Assembly: GCA_050997195.1 (NCBI GenBank)
Contig: JBPCRE010000269.1
Coordinates: 1 to 8,911 of the forward strand
DNA from: JACCZP01 sp050997195
GTDB taxonomy: Bacteria > Actinomycetota > Thermoleophilia > Solirubrobacterales > Thermoleophilaceae
DNA: 8,911 nucleotides
Direction of reading: 5' to 3'
In this document: positions 1 to 5,363 of the stretch, piece after piece
How positions within the stretch are numbered: the stretch's first letter is position 1
How the letters are laid out: the number at the start of each line of letters is the position of its first letter
Program-made: the position numbers and the translations under genes
The notes under the pieces: generated by a model
What the model was told of the DNA's origin: nothing
The model's database searches: none
What the model saw: the letters and a program-made list of their open reading frames with translations, nothing else

Positions 1-2
1 GC

Positions 3-452
3 GCGAGCTGTGTGGGCATCGTCGTCCAGCCGCTCGCCATCGGCGACTTCGCCCACATCTCCCCCCACGCCGCGGCTCTCCTCCGCCGCTCCTCTGAGGA
101 CACGGGCACGACCGTGGACACGGCCGACGACGAGTTCGGCTACCGCTGGATCATCCTCGGTGACGAGGACTTCGAGGATCTCGTGGTGTCGCTCAATACG
201 GTCTCGAGCCAGCTCCAGTCGGGCGGCTACGGCGACCGCGTGCTCTGCGCGGTGTTCAAGTTCTCGGAGAAGGGCCGGCCGCTGTACTTCATATACAACT
301 ACAAGCGAGGTTCCTTCTATCCGTTCGTGCCGAGCGGGAAGCAGTCCCGCGACAACGAGCGCGAGCTGCAGCTGAAGGCCCAGGTCGGAAGCGAGCTGCC
401 GCTCGAGGCCGAGCTCTCGCGCTGGTTCCCGCTCTGGGAGATACCGCTGTAG
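3..452 (+). CDS. pspAB: PspA-associated protein PspAB, C-terminal part (5' end outside window)
   Basis: The reading frame is open from the left edge; 149 residues are visible. The first possible start is a GTG at position 12, but the codons before it (Ala-Ser-Cys) continue the frame without a stop, and the family is longer at its N-terminus, so this is most likely the 3' part of a longer gene. I recognise the PspAB-like pattern from memory of the family. It shows in a YRWIILGDEDFEDLV stretch (about residues 46-60 of the visible part), then LYFIYNYKRGSFYPFVP, then RDNERELQLKAQ, and it ends in WFPLWEIPL. There is no signal peptide or membrane segment, so it is a soluble cytoplasmic protein. PspAB is found with PspA in actinobacteria and is thought to assist the PspA membrane-stress response; its biochemical role is unknown. 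It converges on pspAA, with only 22 bases between the stop codons. Confidence 0.8.
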   Translation, partial: ASCVGIVVQPLAIGDFAHISPHAAALLRRSSEDTGTTVDTADDEFGYRWIILGDEDFEDLVVSLNTVSSQLQSGGYGDRVLCAVFKFSEKGRPLYFIYNYKRGSFYPFVPSGKQSRDNERELQLKAQVGSELPLEAELSRWFPLWEIPL

Positions 453-457
453 GCCTT

Positions 458-471
458 CGCCGGCCCCGGCG
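458..471. terminator. Possible weak hairpin between convergent pspAB and pspAA
   Basis: The 22-base gap between two converging stop codons contains a perfect 5-bp inverted repeat (CGCCG / CGGCG, with a 4-base loop). It is symmetric, so it could act on both strands. There is no T-tract on either side, so intrinsic termination is doubtful, and such short GC palindromes arise often by chance at this base composition. Confidence 0.25.
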
Positions 472-474
472 CTG

Positions 475-753
475 CTAGTCCGGGATCAACCCCTCGCCCG
501 TGAACTCCGCCCGCGCCTCCTCGAAGGAGATGTCGCGTGGGGGCAAGATGATGTTCGATTCGGAGAGCTCGTCCTCGGCCACGGGCGTGCCGTCGCTGGC
601 CACGAGGGCGAGCATCTGCACCCAGAGCTCGGCGAAGCCCGGCTCGTCGCCGCGATCGACGGCGGCCACCGCTCGGTTGTCGAGCTCGTTGAGGCGGTCG
701 AGGTCGGCCTCGGGCATGTGGTACTGGCCCTCGCCGGAGATGCGCACGATCAC
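475..753 (-). CDS. pspAA: PspA-associated protein PspAA
   Basis: A 92-residue acidic soluble protein. The start MIVRISGEGQY, the early DLDRLNELD helix, a middle ELW..MLALV helix, then the motif around ILPPRDISFEEARAEF and the end EGLIPD match the PspAA family (about 90 residues) over its full length. PspAA is encoded next to PspA in many actinobacteria and archaea and is regarded as a PspA partner in the envelope-stress response; no enzymatic activity is known. The GTG start is well supported: a full GGAGGT Shine-Dalgarno lies 8 bases upstream, inside the end of pspA. The start codon overlaps the pspA stop codon by 4 bases (GTGA), so the two are translationally coupled. It is the last gene of the minus-strand row. 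Confidence 0.88.
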   Translation of the reverse strand: MIVRISGEGQYHMPEADLDRLNELDNRAVAAVDRGDEPGFAELWVQMLALVASDGTPVAEDELSESNIILPPRDISFEEARAEFTGEGLIPD

Positions 754-1514
754 GAGGACTGACCTCCGCCCGGCTCGAGGGCCGGCTTCTCGGTCGCCCC
801 CGGTCCCGGCCCGAGCTCGGCCTTCATCTTCGCGAGCTCGTCCTCGACCTGACCTCCGGCCCCTAGCTGGCCCAGCTCGCGGTCGATGTCGTCCCCGCCG
901 CCGCCGAGCTGGGTGAGATCCTCGAAGGTCCCGGCGGCCTCGAGCTCCTCCACGGCGCCGGCGCGGGCGCGCATGTCCTCGGTCTTCTCCTCGGCGCGCT
1001 GGATGGCGAGGCCCACGTCGGCCATCTCCTCCCCTACCCCGGAGGCTGCCTCCCCGATGCGCACCTGGGCCTCGGCGGCAGAGTACTGGGCCTTGATGAC
1101 CTCCTTCTTGGTCCGGAAGGCCTCGATCTTCTGGCGGAGCTTCTGCTCGTTGTCGATCAGCTTCTGCTGCTGGCCCTCGAGCTCGGCCACCTGCTGGTCG
1201 AGGGACTGCAGCTCGGTCTGGGCCAGCGTCTTCCGCTCGAGCGCCGTCCGGGCGAGGTCCTCCCGACCCTGGGAGAGGGCCTGGCGGGCCTGGGTGTCGA
1301 GCTTGACGAGCTGCTGCTCGAGCTTTTGCGACTGCATCTGGATGCGCTTCTTCGACGTGACCACGTCGGCGATCCCGCGCTTGACGTTCTGAAGCAGCTC
1401 GACCTGACGTTGGTAGCCGTACTCGAGCGTCTCCGAGGGATCCTCGGCGCGGTTGAGCAGCTTGTTGATCTTCGCCTTGATGACGGTCGACATGCGACCG
1501 GATAGACCTGCCAT
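750..1514 (-). CDS. pspA: Phage shock protein A (PspA/IM30 family)
   Basis: A 254-residue membrane-binding scaffold protein. PspA/IM30/Vipp1 proteins are ESCRT-III-like; they bind stressed inner membranes and oligomerise to preserve the permeability barrier. The N-terminus (MAGLSGRMSTVIKAKINKLL) is an amphipathic helix of the membrane-binding type, followed by the family EDP turn (residues 24-26). Residues 27-150 form a long Glu/Gln/Lys-rich coiled coil with the conserved block QGREDLARTAL (82-92). Further helices cover about 155-200, a Gly-rich hinge 203-222 follows, and then a short helix (QVEDELAKMKAEL). The Gly/Pro-rich tail from about 235 is unlikely to be structured. The ATG start is supported by AAGGAG 7 bases upstream and by the family N-terminus; the second Met (residue 8) would delete part of the membrane helix. 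It lies 40 bases after ctaG and overlaps pspAA by 4 bases. Confidence 0.95.
   Translation of the reverse strand: MAGLSGRMSTVIKAKINKLLNRAEDPSETLEYGYQRQVELLQNVKRGIADVVTSKKRIQMQSQKLEQQLVKLDTQARQALSQGREDLARTALERKTLAQTELQSLDQQVAELEGQQQKLIDNEQKLRQKIEAFRTKKEVIKAQYSAAEAQVRIGEAASGVGEEMADVGLAIQRAEEKTEDMRARAGAVEELEAAGTFEDLTQLGGGGDDIDRELGQLGAGGQVEDELAKMKAELGPGPGATEKPALEPGGGQSS
762..767 (-). promoter_or_regulatory. Shine-Dalgarno GGAGGT for pspAA
   Basis: Consensus GGAGGT on the minus strand, 8 bases before the GTG at 753, lying within the last codons of pspA. It fixes the pspAA start and suggests PspAA is translated efficiently relative to PspA. Confidence 0.75.
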
Positions 1515-1532
1515 CGGTCCTCTCCTTCGGTT

Positions 1533-1546
1533 GGCCGGCAGCGGCC
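1533..1546 (-). promoter_or_regulatory. Small hairpin in the ctaG-pspA gap
   Basis: The 40-base gap between ctaG and pspA carries a perfect 5-bp stem (GGCCG / CGGCC) with a 4-base loop, ending six bases before the AAGGAG of pspA. There is no T-tract, so it is not a convincing terminator. It could be an mRNA processing or stability element, or chance in GC-rich DNA. Confidence 0.2.
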
Positions 1547-1554
1547 CCGAGAGC

Positions 1555-2433
1555 CTACCCGTCGCCCGCCGCGACCGATGGCGCGCGGGGCGCGACGCCC
1601 TCGGCCCGGTCGTGATCCTGGCCGGCGCGTGCGAAGAAGAAGGCGAGCGCCCCGAGCATCACGGCGAGGTCGAGCGAGAGCATGAGCCCTCCGGCGATCT
1701 GCTGGTCGACCACGCCGCTCAGCCCGAAGGCGCGGGGGCCCTCTCCGTAGGCTCCGGTGTAGGCCGGGGAGCGCAGGGCGACAAAGGCCATGCCGAGGAA
1801 CATGCCGGCCAGCCGGGCCCCGAGCACGTGGCCGATCTTCCAGAGCTCCCCGGGCACCCGGGCGCGCTTGGGCTCGAGCGGCGCCCACCACACGAGCACG
1901 CTCGCGGCCACGAAGGACTGGTGCTGGAGGGCGTGCAGCGCGGGGCTCTCGAACGCGCCCTCGAACATGAAGCCGAGGTGCCAGCCGTAGAGCACGCCGA
2001 CGTAGACCGGGATGGCCACCAGGGGTTGCCGAAGGACGCGCATCGCCCTGCGCAGGCGGCGAAGCCGGGCCAGGCGCCGGAGGGCCGGAGCGGGGAGGAG
2101 GAACTGGAGCACCGGGCTGCGCAGGCCGGCGAGGAGCAGCGGGGCGGCCAGGTCGGCGATCAGGAGGTGCTGGACCATGTGGGCGCTGAGCAGCTCGTCG
2201 GCGAGGCCGTCGAGCGGGGAGAGGAGCCCCACGGCGCTCAGGCCGATGCCGCCCCACCACGCGGCCTGCTGCCAGGCGGGCACCCGACGTCCGCGCTTCG
2301 CGAGGCGCCGCTGCGCCGCCACGTACAGCCCGGCCAGCAGGGCCAGCACGAACGCGCCCGCGGGATCGAAGGGGAGCTCCACGGCTAGATGACCGAACCC
2401 GCGACCACGCCCGCGTGGAGCCCCCGCACCCAC
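1555..2433 (-). CDS. ctaG: Cytochrome c oxidase assembly factor, CtaG (caa3-type) family
   Basis: A polytopic membrane protein of up to 292 residues with about seven hydrophobic segments (roughly 24-41, 57-75, 86-105, 136-155, 170-186, 203-221 and 243-268). It carries the histidine pattern of the caa3_CtaG family: HMVQHLLI (H85, H89), YGWHL (H152), HALQHQSF (H167, H171) and a late DQQIAGGLML block. Members are needed for maturation of the aa3/caa3 oxidase, probably by delivering copper to the CuB site; the His residues are candidate metal ligands. The start is uncertain. The GTG at 2433 has GGGAG only one base away, too close for a good ribosome site, and its first 17 residues are Gly/Arg-rich. 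The in-frame GTG at 2382 (giving VELPFDP...) starts nearer the first membrane helix but has no clear ribosome site. It begins about 20 bases after the ferredoxin stop, so co-transcription is likely. Confidence 0.88.
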   Translation of the reverse strand: MGAGAPRGRGRGFGHLAVELPFDPAGAFVLALLAGLYVAAQRRLAKRGRRVPAWQQAAWWGGIGLSAVGLLSPLDGLADELLSAHMVQHLLIADLAAPLLLAGLRSPVLQFLLPAPALRRLARLRRLRRAMRVLRQPLVAIPVYVGVLYGWHLGFMFEGAFESPALHALQHQSFVAASVLVWWAPLEPKRARVPGELWKIGHVLGARLAGMFLGMAFVALRSPAYTGAYGEGPRAFGLSGVVDQQIAGGLMLSLDLAVMLGALAFFFARAGQDHDRAEGVAPRAPSVAAGDG

Positions 2434-2453
2434 GCTCCCGTGGAATCAATCAT

Positions 2454-2666
2454 CTAGGGGTAGCGCTGCTCGCCCGTCTCCGCGTCGACCACGATGATCG
2501 CGTTCACCGGGCAGTCCTGGGCGGCGAGGAGCACGGTGTCGAGCTCGTAGGCCTCGGGGTCGATGACCACCGACTTCGACTCCCCGTCGAGCTCGAAGAG
2601 CGCGGGTGCCGCCTCGAGGCAGTCTCCGAAGCCGAAGCAGAGCTCGCGGTCGATCTCGATGGTCAC
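2454..2666 (-). CDS. Small ferredoxin, [3Fe-4S]-type cysteine pattern
   Basis: A 70-residue acidic electron carrier. It has C-x5-C (CFGFGDC, residues 9-15), then an AAPALFEL stretch, and a late DCPVNAI, so there are only three cluster cysteines. This is the pattern of single-cluster bacterial ferredoxins, often [3Fe-4S], that serve cytochromes P450 and other oxygenases. No P450 or ferredoxin reductase gene is in the window, so the partner is unknown. I chose the GTG at 2666 because GAGGAG lies 7 bases upstream and the protein then begins MTIEIDRELC, the usual distance from the first cysteine. An in-frame GTG at 2711 would add 15 residues without ferredoxin character; it has a TAnnnT box 7 bases upstream and could be a leaderless start, or mark the transcript start. 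It heads the row ferredoxin-ctaG-pspA-pspAA. Confidence 0.85.
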   Translation of the reverse strand: MTIEIDRELCFGFGDCLEAAPALFELDGESKSVVIDPEAYELDTVLLAAQDCPVNAIIVVDAETGEQRYP

Positions 2667-2673
2667 CCCGTTG

Positions 2674-2679
2674 CTCCTC
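2674..2679 (-). promoter_or_regulatory. Shine-Dalgarno GAGGAG deciding the ferredoxin start
   Basis: GAGGAG on the minus strand, 7 bases before the GTG at 2666. It favours the 70-residue ferredoxin over the 85-residue version that begins at 2711. Confidence 0.6.
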
Positions 2680-2718
2680 GAGAGGACGGGGCCGTGTCCG
2701 TTCTCGCTCACCGACGAG

Positions 2719-2724
2719 ACGATA
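2719..2724 (-). promoter_or_regulatory. Candidate -10 box (TATCGT) upstream of the ferredoxin row
   Basis: TATCGT fits the actinobacterial TAnnnT -10 pattern and lies 7 bases before the GTG at 2711, placing a transcript start at or next to that GTG. No good -35 is seen at 16-19 bases. The transcript would either be leaderless from 2711 or carry a leader of about 45 bases to the 2666 start. It lies in the divergent gap shared with the lipoprotein gene. Confidence 0.4.
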
Positions 2725-2761
2725 GGGGACCGGGCGCGACAAGCCGCCGGGGAGCACGGGT

Positions 2762-3961
2762 ATGTTCACGCATGTGCCTCGCCTTCGCGCCGCCCTTCTC
2801 CTCGCCCTCGGCACCGTGACGCTCGCCGGCTGCTCGGTCGGCGAGGGCGACGGTCCGCCCCAGCTCCGCGTGGAGTCAGACGACGAGCAGGGACTCGAGA
2901 AGCTCGGCTTTCCCTCGGCGGCCACGACGAACACGGTTCGGGTGGGCGGAGGCGACGCCGCGGCCGACGCCGCGGGCGTGAGCAACGCCGTGTTCCCGGC
3001 CACGAGCGACGCCACGCGCCCGAACGCCGTGGTGCTCGTGGGAAGCACGGACTGGCAGGGAGGCGTAGCCGCCTCAGCGCTCGCGGCCGCACCGATCCGC
3101 GCTCCCAGCCTCATCGCGCAGGGCGGCGAGCTTCCCGCCGTGACCACCGACAGCCTCGAGCGTCTGAACCCCAAGGGCGCGGAGCTCGCCAAGGGTGCCC
3201 AGGTGCTCCGCATCGGGGACGTGCCCGAGCCTGGCGGCCAGCTCCGAAGCGACCTCGTGCGGGGCACCGATCCCTACGAGACGGCCGCCGCCGTCGACCG
3301 GGTGGCGAGCGCCGCGCGCGGCGAGCCCTCCGAGGACGTGATCGTGGCCTCGGGCGAGCGGCCCGAGTACGCCATGCCCGCCGCGGCGTGGTCGGCCAAC
3401 TCGGGCGACGCCGTGCTGCTGAGCGCCCGCGACCGCCTGCCCACCCCCACGCGAGACGCCCTGCGCGCTCACGAGCGGCCGAACATCTACCTCCTCGGGC
3501 CGCCGTCGGTCATCAGCCAGCGGGTGGAGACGGAGCTGCGCGCGCTCGGCGAGGTCACCCGCGTGGGTGCGGAAACCCCGGTGCAGAACGCCATAGCGTT
3601 CGCCCGCTTCCAGTCAGAGGGCTTCGGGTGGGGCATCACCGTTCCCGGCTTCAACTTCACCCTGGCGAGCACCTCTCGCCCCCTCGACGCCGCAGCGGCG
3701 GCCGCTCTCGGCACCAACGGCGTGTTCGCCCCCCTGCTGCTCACCGACCGGCCCGACCGCCTGCCGGCTGCCCTCGAGAGCTACTTCCTCGACGTGCAGC
3801 CTGGCTTCGAGCAGGACTCGCGCGAGGGCGTCTACAACCGGGTGTGGATCCTCGGGGACGAGAGCACGATCTCCCGAGACGTGCAGGGGCGCATCGACGA
3901 GCTCACCGAGCTCATCCCCGTGGATCCGGAGCCGAAGCGGGGGCCGAGGCCGAAATCGTGA
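2762..3961 (+). CDS. Lipoprotein with three cell-wall-binding-2 (CWB2)-like repeats
   Basis: A 399-residue predicted lipoprotein. Residues 1-23 form a signal peptide with basic residues (R7, R9), a hydrophobic core and the lipobox LAGC (Cys24 would be lipidated). A charged linker follows to about 58. The mature part reads as three divergent CWB2-like repeats. Repeat 1 is about 60-175, with NAVVLVGS, a following Ala-rich helix, and the RGTDPYETAAAVDR signature (167-180). Repeat 2 is about 176-275, with DVIVASGERPEYAMPAAAW and YLLGPPSVISQRVETEL. Repeat 3 is about 276-385, with an Ala-rich helix, FAPLLLTD and VWILGDESTISRDVQGRIDEL. In Firmicutes, CWB2 repeats anchor proteins to secondary cell-wall polymers; here a lipid anchor is present as well. 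The ATG has GGGGAG 7 bases upstream. The tail is Pro/Lys/Arg-rich. It diverges from the ferredoxin gene. The ligand is unknown. Confidence 0.8.
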   Translation: MFTHVPRLRAALLLALGTVTLAGCSVGEGDGPPQLRVESDDEQGLEKLGFPSAATTNTVRVGGGDAAADAAGVSNAVFPATSDATRPNAVVLVGSTDWQGGVAASALAAAPIRAPSLIAQGGELPAVTTDSLERLNPKGAELAKGAQVLRIGDVPEPGGQLRSDLVRGTDPYETAAAVDRVASAARGEPSEDVIVASGERPEYAMPAAAWSANSGDAVLLSARDRLPTPTRDALRAHERPNIYLLGPPSVISQRVETELRALGEVTRVGAETPVQNAIAFARFQSEGFGWGITVPGFNFTLASTSRPLDAAAAAALGTNGVFAPLLLTDRPDRLPAALESYFLDVQPGFEQDSREGVYNRVWILGDESTISRDVQGRIDELTELIPVDPEPKRGPRPKS

Positions 3962-3972
3962 CCCGGCTTCGC

Positions 3973-3978
3973 TAGCGT
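3973..3978 (+). promoter_or_regulatory. Candidate -10 box (TAGCGT) for the leaderless small gene at 3986
   Basis: TAGCGT fits TAnnnT and ends exactly 7 bases before the GTG at 3986. There is no Shine-Dalgarno before that GTG, so a leaderless transcript starting at the GTG is the simplest reading. The -35 region falls in the end of the lipoprotein gene and shows no clear match. Confidence 0.4.
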
Positions 3979-3985
3979 TTCGGCG

Positions 3986-4261
3986 GTGAGCGAGTTCGAG
4001 CGCGCCGACCGCTCCCAGCGGGAGCCCACCGTGGAGGACGTGCGCCAGCTCATGGGCGCCTCCACGCCGCACTTCGCCCTTCACCTGCGCAACCGCATCC
4101 GGGCGCTGATCGAGCGCCTGCCCGAAGACCACGCCGCCCGCCGCGAGGGCGAACGCGAGATCCGGCGTCTCGACGAGGTCGCCCTCGGCTCCGAGCAGCG
4201 CGGCACCTCACCCGATTCCCTTCCCGAGATGCCGAGCGCCACGATGCGCGGTCGGGCCTGA
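3986..4261 (+). CDS. Small hypothetical protein, helical and charged
   Basis: A 91-residue soluble protein that I cannot assign to a named family. It is rich in Arg and Glu. The core PTVEDVRQLMGASTPHFALH (14-33), followed by an amphipathic helix LRNRIRALIERL and a second charged helix REGEREIRRLDEVAL, has the non-random helix-turn-helix-like amphipathic spacing of a real protein; the GASTPHFAL segment looks like a conserved motif. The C-terminal 20 residues look disordered. The GTG start at 3986 has no Shine-Dalgarno but has a TAnnnT box 7 bases upstream, typical of leaderless actinobacterial genes. It lies 24 bases after the lipoprotein gene on the same strand and converges on the acyl-CoA dehydrogenase pair. 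No function is proposed. Confidence 0.65.
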   Translation: MSEFERADRSQREPTVEDVRQLMGASTPHFALHLRNRIRALIERLPEDHAARREGEREIRRLDEVALGSEQRGTSPDSLPEMPSATMRGRA

Positions 4262-4265
4262 CGGG

Positions 4266-4284
4266 TCGCCCTCGCGGCGGGCGA
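4266..4284. terminator. Candidate hairpin between convergent genes
   Basis: In the 67-base gap between the small gene and the converging acyl-CoA dehydrogenase gene there is a 6-bp stem (TCGCCC / GGGCGA) with a 7-base loop. A second 5-bp stem (4316-4329, GCGGC / GCCGC with a 4-base loop) begins at the last base of the dehydrogenase stop codon. Neither has a T-tract. Position between convergent genes is the main argument. Confidence 0.3.
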
Positions 4285-4328
4285 GCCACTCCGTGAGCTG
4301 ATCCGCGCAGGGGCGGCGGCGAAGGCCG

Positions 4329-5363
4329 CTACGCGGCGGCGGGGCTGCCCGCGAGGGCGGACAGTCCGGCGAGCTCGGCCACCCGGTCACGGTGCGCGCG
4401 AGCGGTGCCGAAGAGCGCACCGTCGGTGCGGGCGCGTTTCAGGAAGAAGTGCAGGTCGTGCTCCCACGTGAACGCGATGCCGCCGTGGACCTGGAGCGAG
4501 GAGGCACTCACCCGGTAGCCGGCGTCGGCGGCGTAGGCCTTGGCCATGGAGGCGGCGAGGGAGAGCGACTCCGGCTCGTGATCGGCGGCCCAACCCGCGT
4601 AGTAGGTGGTCGAGCGGGCCCCCTCGACCTCGAGCAGCATCTGGGCGCAGCGGTGCGACACCGCCTGATTGGCACCGATCGGGCGGTCGAACTGCTGGCG
4701 CTCCTTGGCGTAGTCCACCGCCATCTCCATGCTCCGCTGGGCCACTCCCGTGAGCTCCGCGGCAAGCGCCGTCTCGATGCGGTCGAGCGCCGGGGTGGCG
4801 TCCCCGCCGAGCGGCTCGCCGGCACCGCTGACCCGCACCGAGGCAAAGCGCCGCGTCGAGTCGACGGTGTCCACCGGCGCGACGGTGGCCTCGGCCGCCT
4901 CGAGCACGGTGCCGCCCTCGCCCTCGGTGTCGAGCAGGACGATGACCCCCGCGGAGTCGGCGTCGGCCACGAGCCGCGCGTGGCCGCCACGCGCCATCCC
5001 GACCGCGCCGCGAACCTCCCCCGAGGCGATGCCCGGCAGCCAGCGCTCGCGCTGCTCGTCGGTGCCGGCGTGCCGGAGCACGAGCCCGGCGGCCGCGTTC
5101 GAGAGGAAGGGCGAGGGCGCCAGGGCGTATCCGAGCTCCTCCATGAGGATCACGAGCTCCACGACACCGAGGTCCTGCCCGCCGTAGGCCTCGTCGAGGA
5201 AGATGCCGGCCCACCCGAGCTCGGCCATCTCGGTCCACAGCGCGTCGTCGTAGACGCCCTCCTCGGCCAGCGCGCGCACCTTGTCTGAGCGGTACCGGTC
5301 GGCCAGGAAGTCCCGGGCGGTGCGCTTGATCGCCTGCTGATCGTCGGTGAAATCGAAATTCAT
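4329..5363 (-). CDS. Acyl-CoA dehydrogenase, small non-catalytic-type subunit
   Basis: A 344-residue acyl-CoA dehydrogenase-fold protein. The N-terminal helical domain begins MNFDFTDDQQAIKRTARDFL and contains LGWAGIFLDEAYGG (49-62). The middle beta domain (about 116-195) is short and lacks the usual (S/T)EPxxGSD flavin motif. The C-terminal helical domain is well kept: DYAKERQQFDRPIG (217-230), then QAVSHRCAQML, then HGGIAFTWEHDLHFFLKRA (293-311). Where active enzymes carry the catalytic Glu in an EGT/EGG motif, this one reads DGALFGTARAH, so no catalytic base is visible. This resembles the FadE28-type partner of mycobacterial alpha2beta2 enzymes, which helps build a shared FAD/substrate site. 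The ATG at 5363 shares one base with the stop codon of the upstream dehydrogenase gene (TGATG), so translation is coupled. A longer frame to 5558 is only the antisense-free overlap with that gene and is rejected. The substrate is unknown. Confidence 0.88.
   Translation of the reverse strand: MNFDFTDDQQAIKRTARDFLADRYRSDKVRALAEEGVYDDALWTEMAELGWAGIFLDEAYGGQDLGVVELVILMEELGYALAPSPFLSNAAAGLVLRHAGTDEQRERWLPGIASGEVRGAVGMARGGHARLVADADSAGVIVLLDTEGEGGTVLEAAEATVAPVDTVDSTRRFASVRVSGAGEPLGGDATPALDRIETALAAELTGVAQRSMEMAVDYAKERQQFDRPIGANQAVSHRCAQMLLEVEGARSTTYYAGWAADHEPESLSLAASMAKAYAADAGYRVSASSLQVHGGIAFTWEHDLHFFLKRARTDGALFGTARAHRDRVAELAGLSALAGSPAAA

Noticed and set aside
1157..2449. 430-codon minus-strand frame across pspA and ctaG
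   Set aside because: Arg/Pro/Ser low-complexity translation in a different frame from two well-recognised genes; a GC shadow.
2454..2666. A P450 or sterol-degradation cluster linking the ferredoxin to the acyl-CoA dehydrogenases
   Set aside because: No P450, thiolase, hydratase or sterol gene is present, and the two loci are separated by oppositely oriented genes.
2563..3975. 470-codon plus-strand frame over the lipoprotein gene
   Set aside because: Arg-rich nonsense translation; the overlapping frame at 2762-3961 has a lipobox, a Shine-Dalgarno and CWB2-like repeats.
4387..5238. 283-codon minus-strand frame inside the smaller acyl-CoA dehydrogenase
   Set aside because: Arg/Gly/Ala-rich with no family motif; it is an alternate frame of the recognised dehydrogenase.
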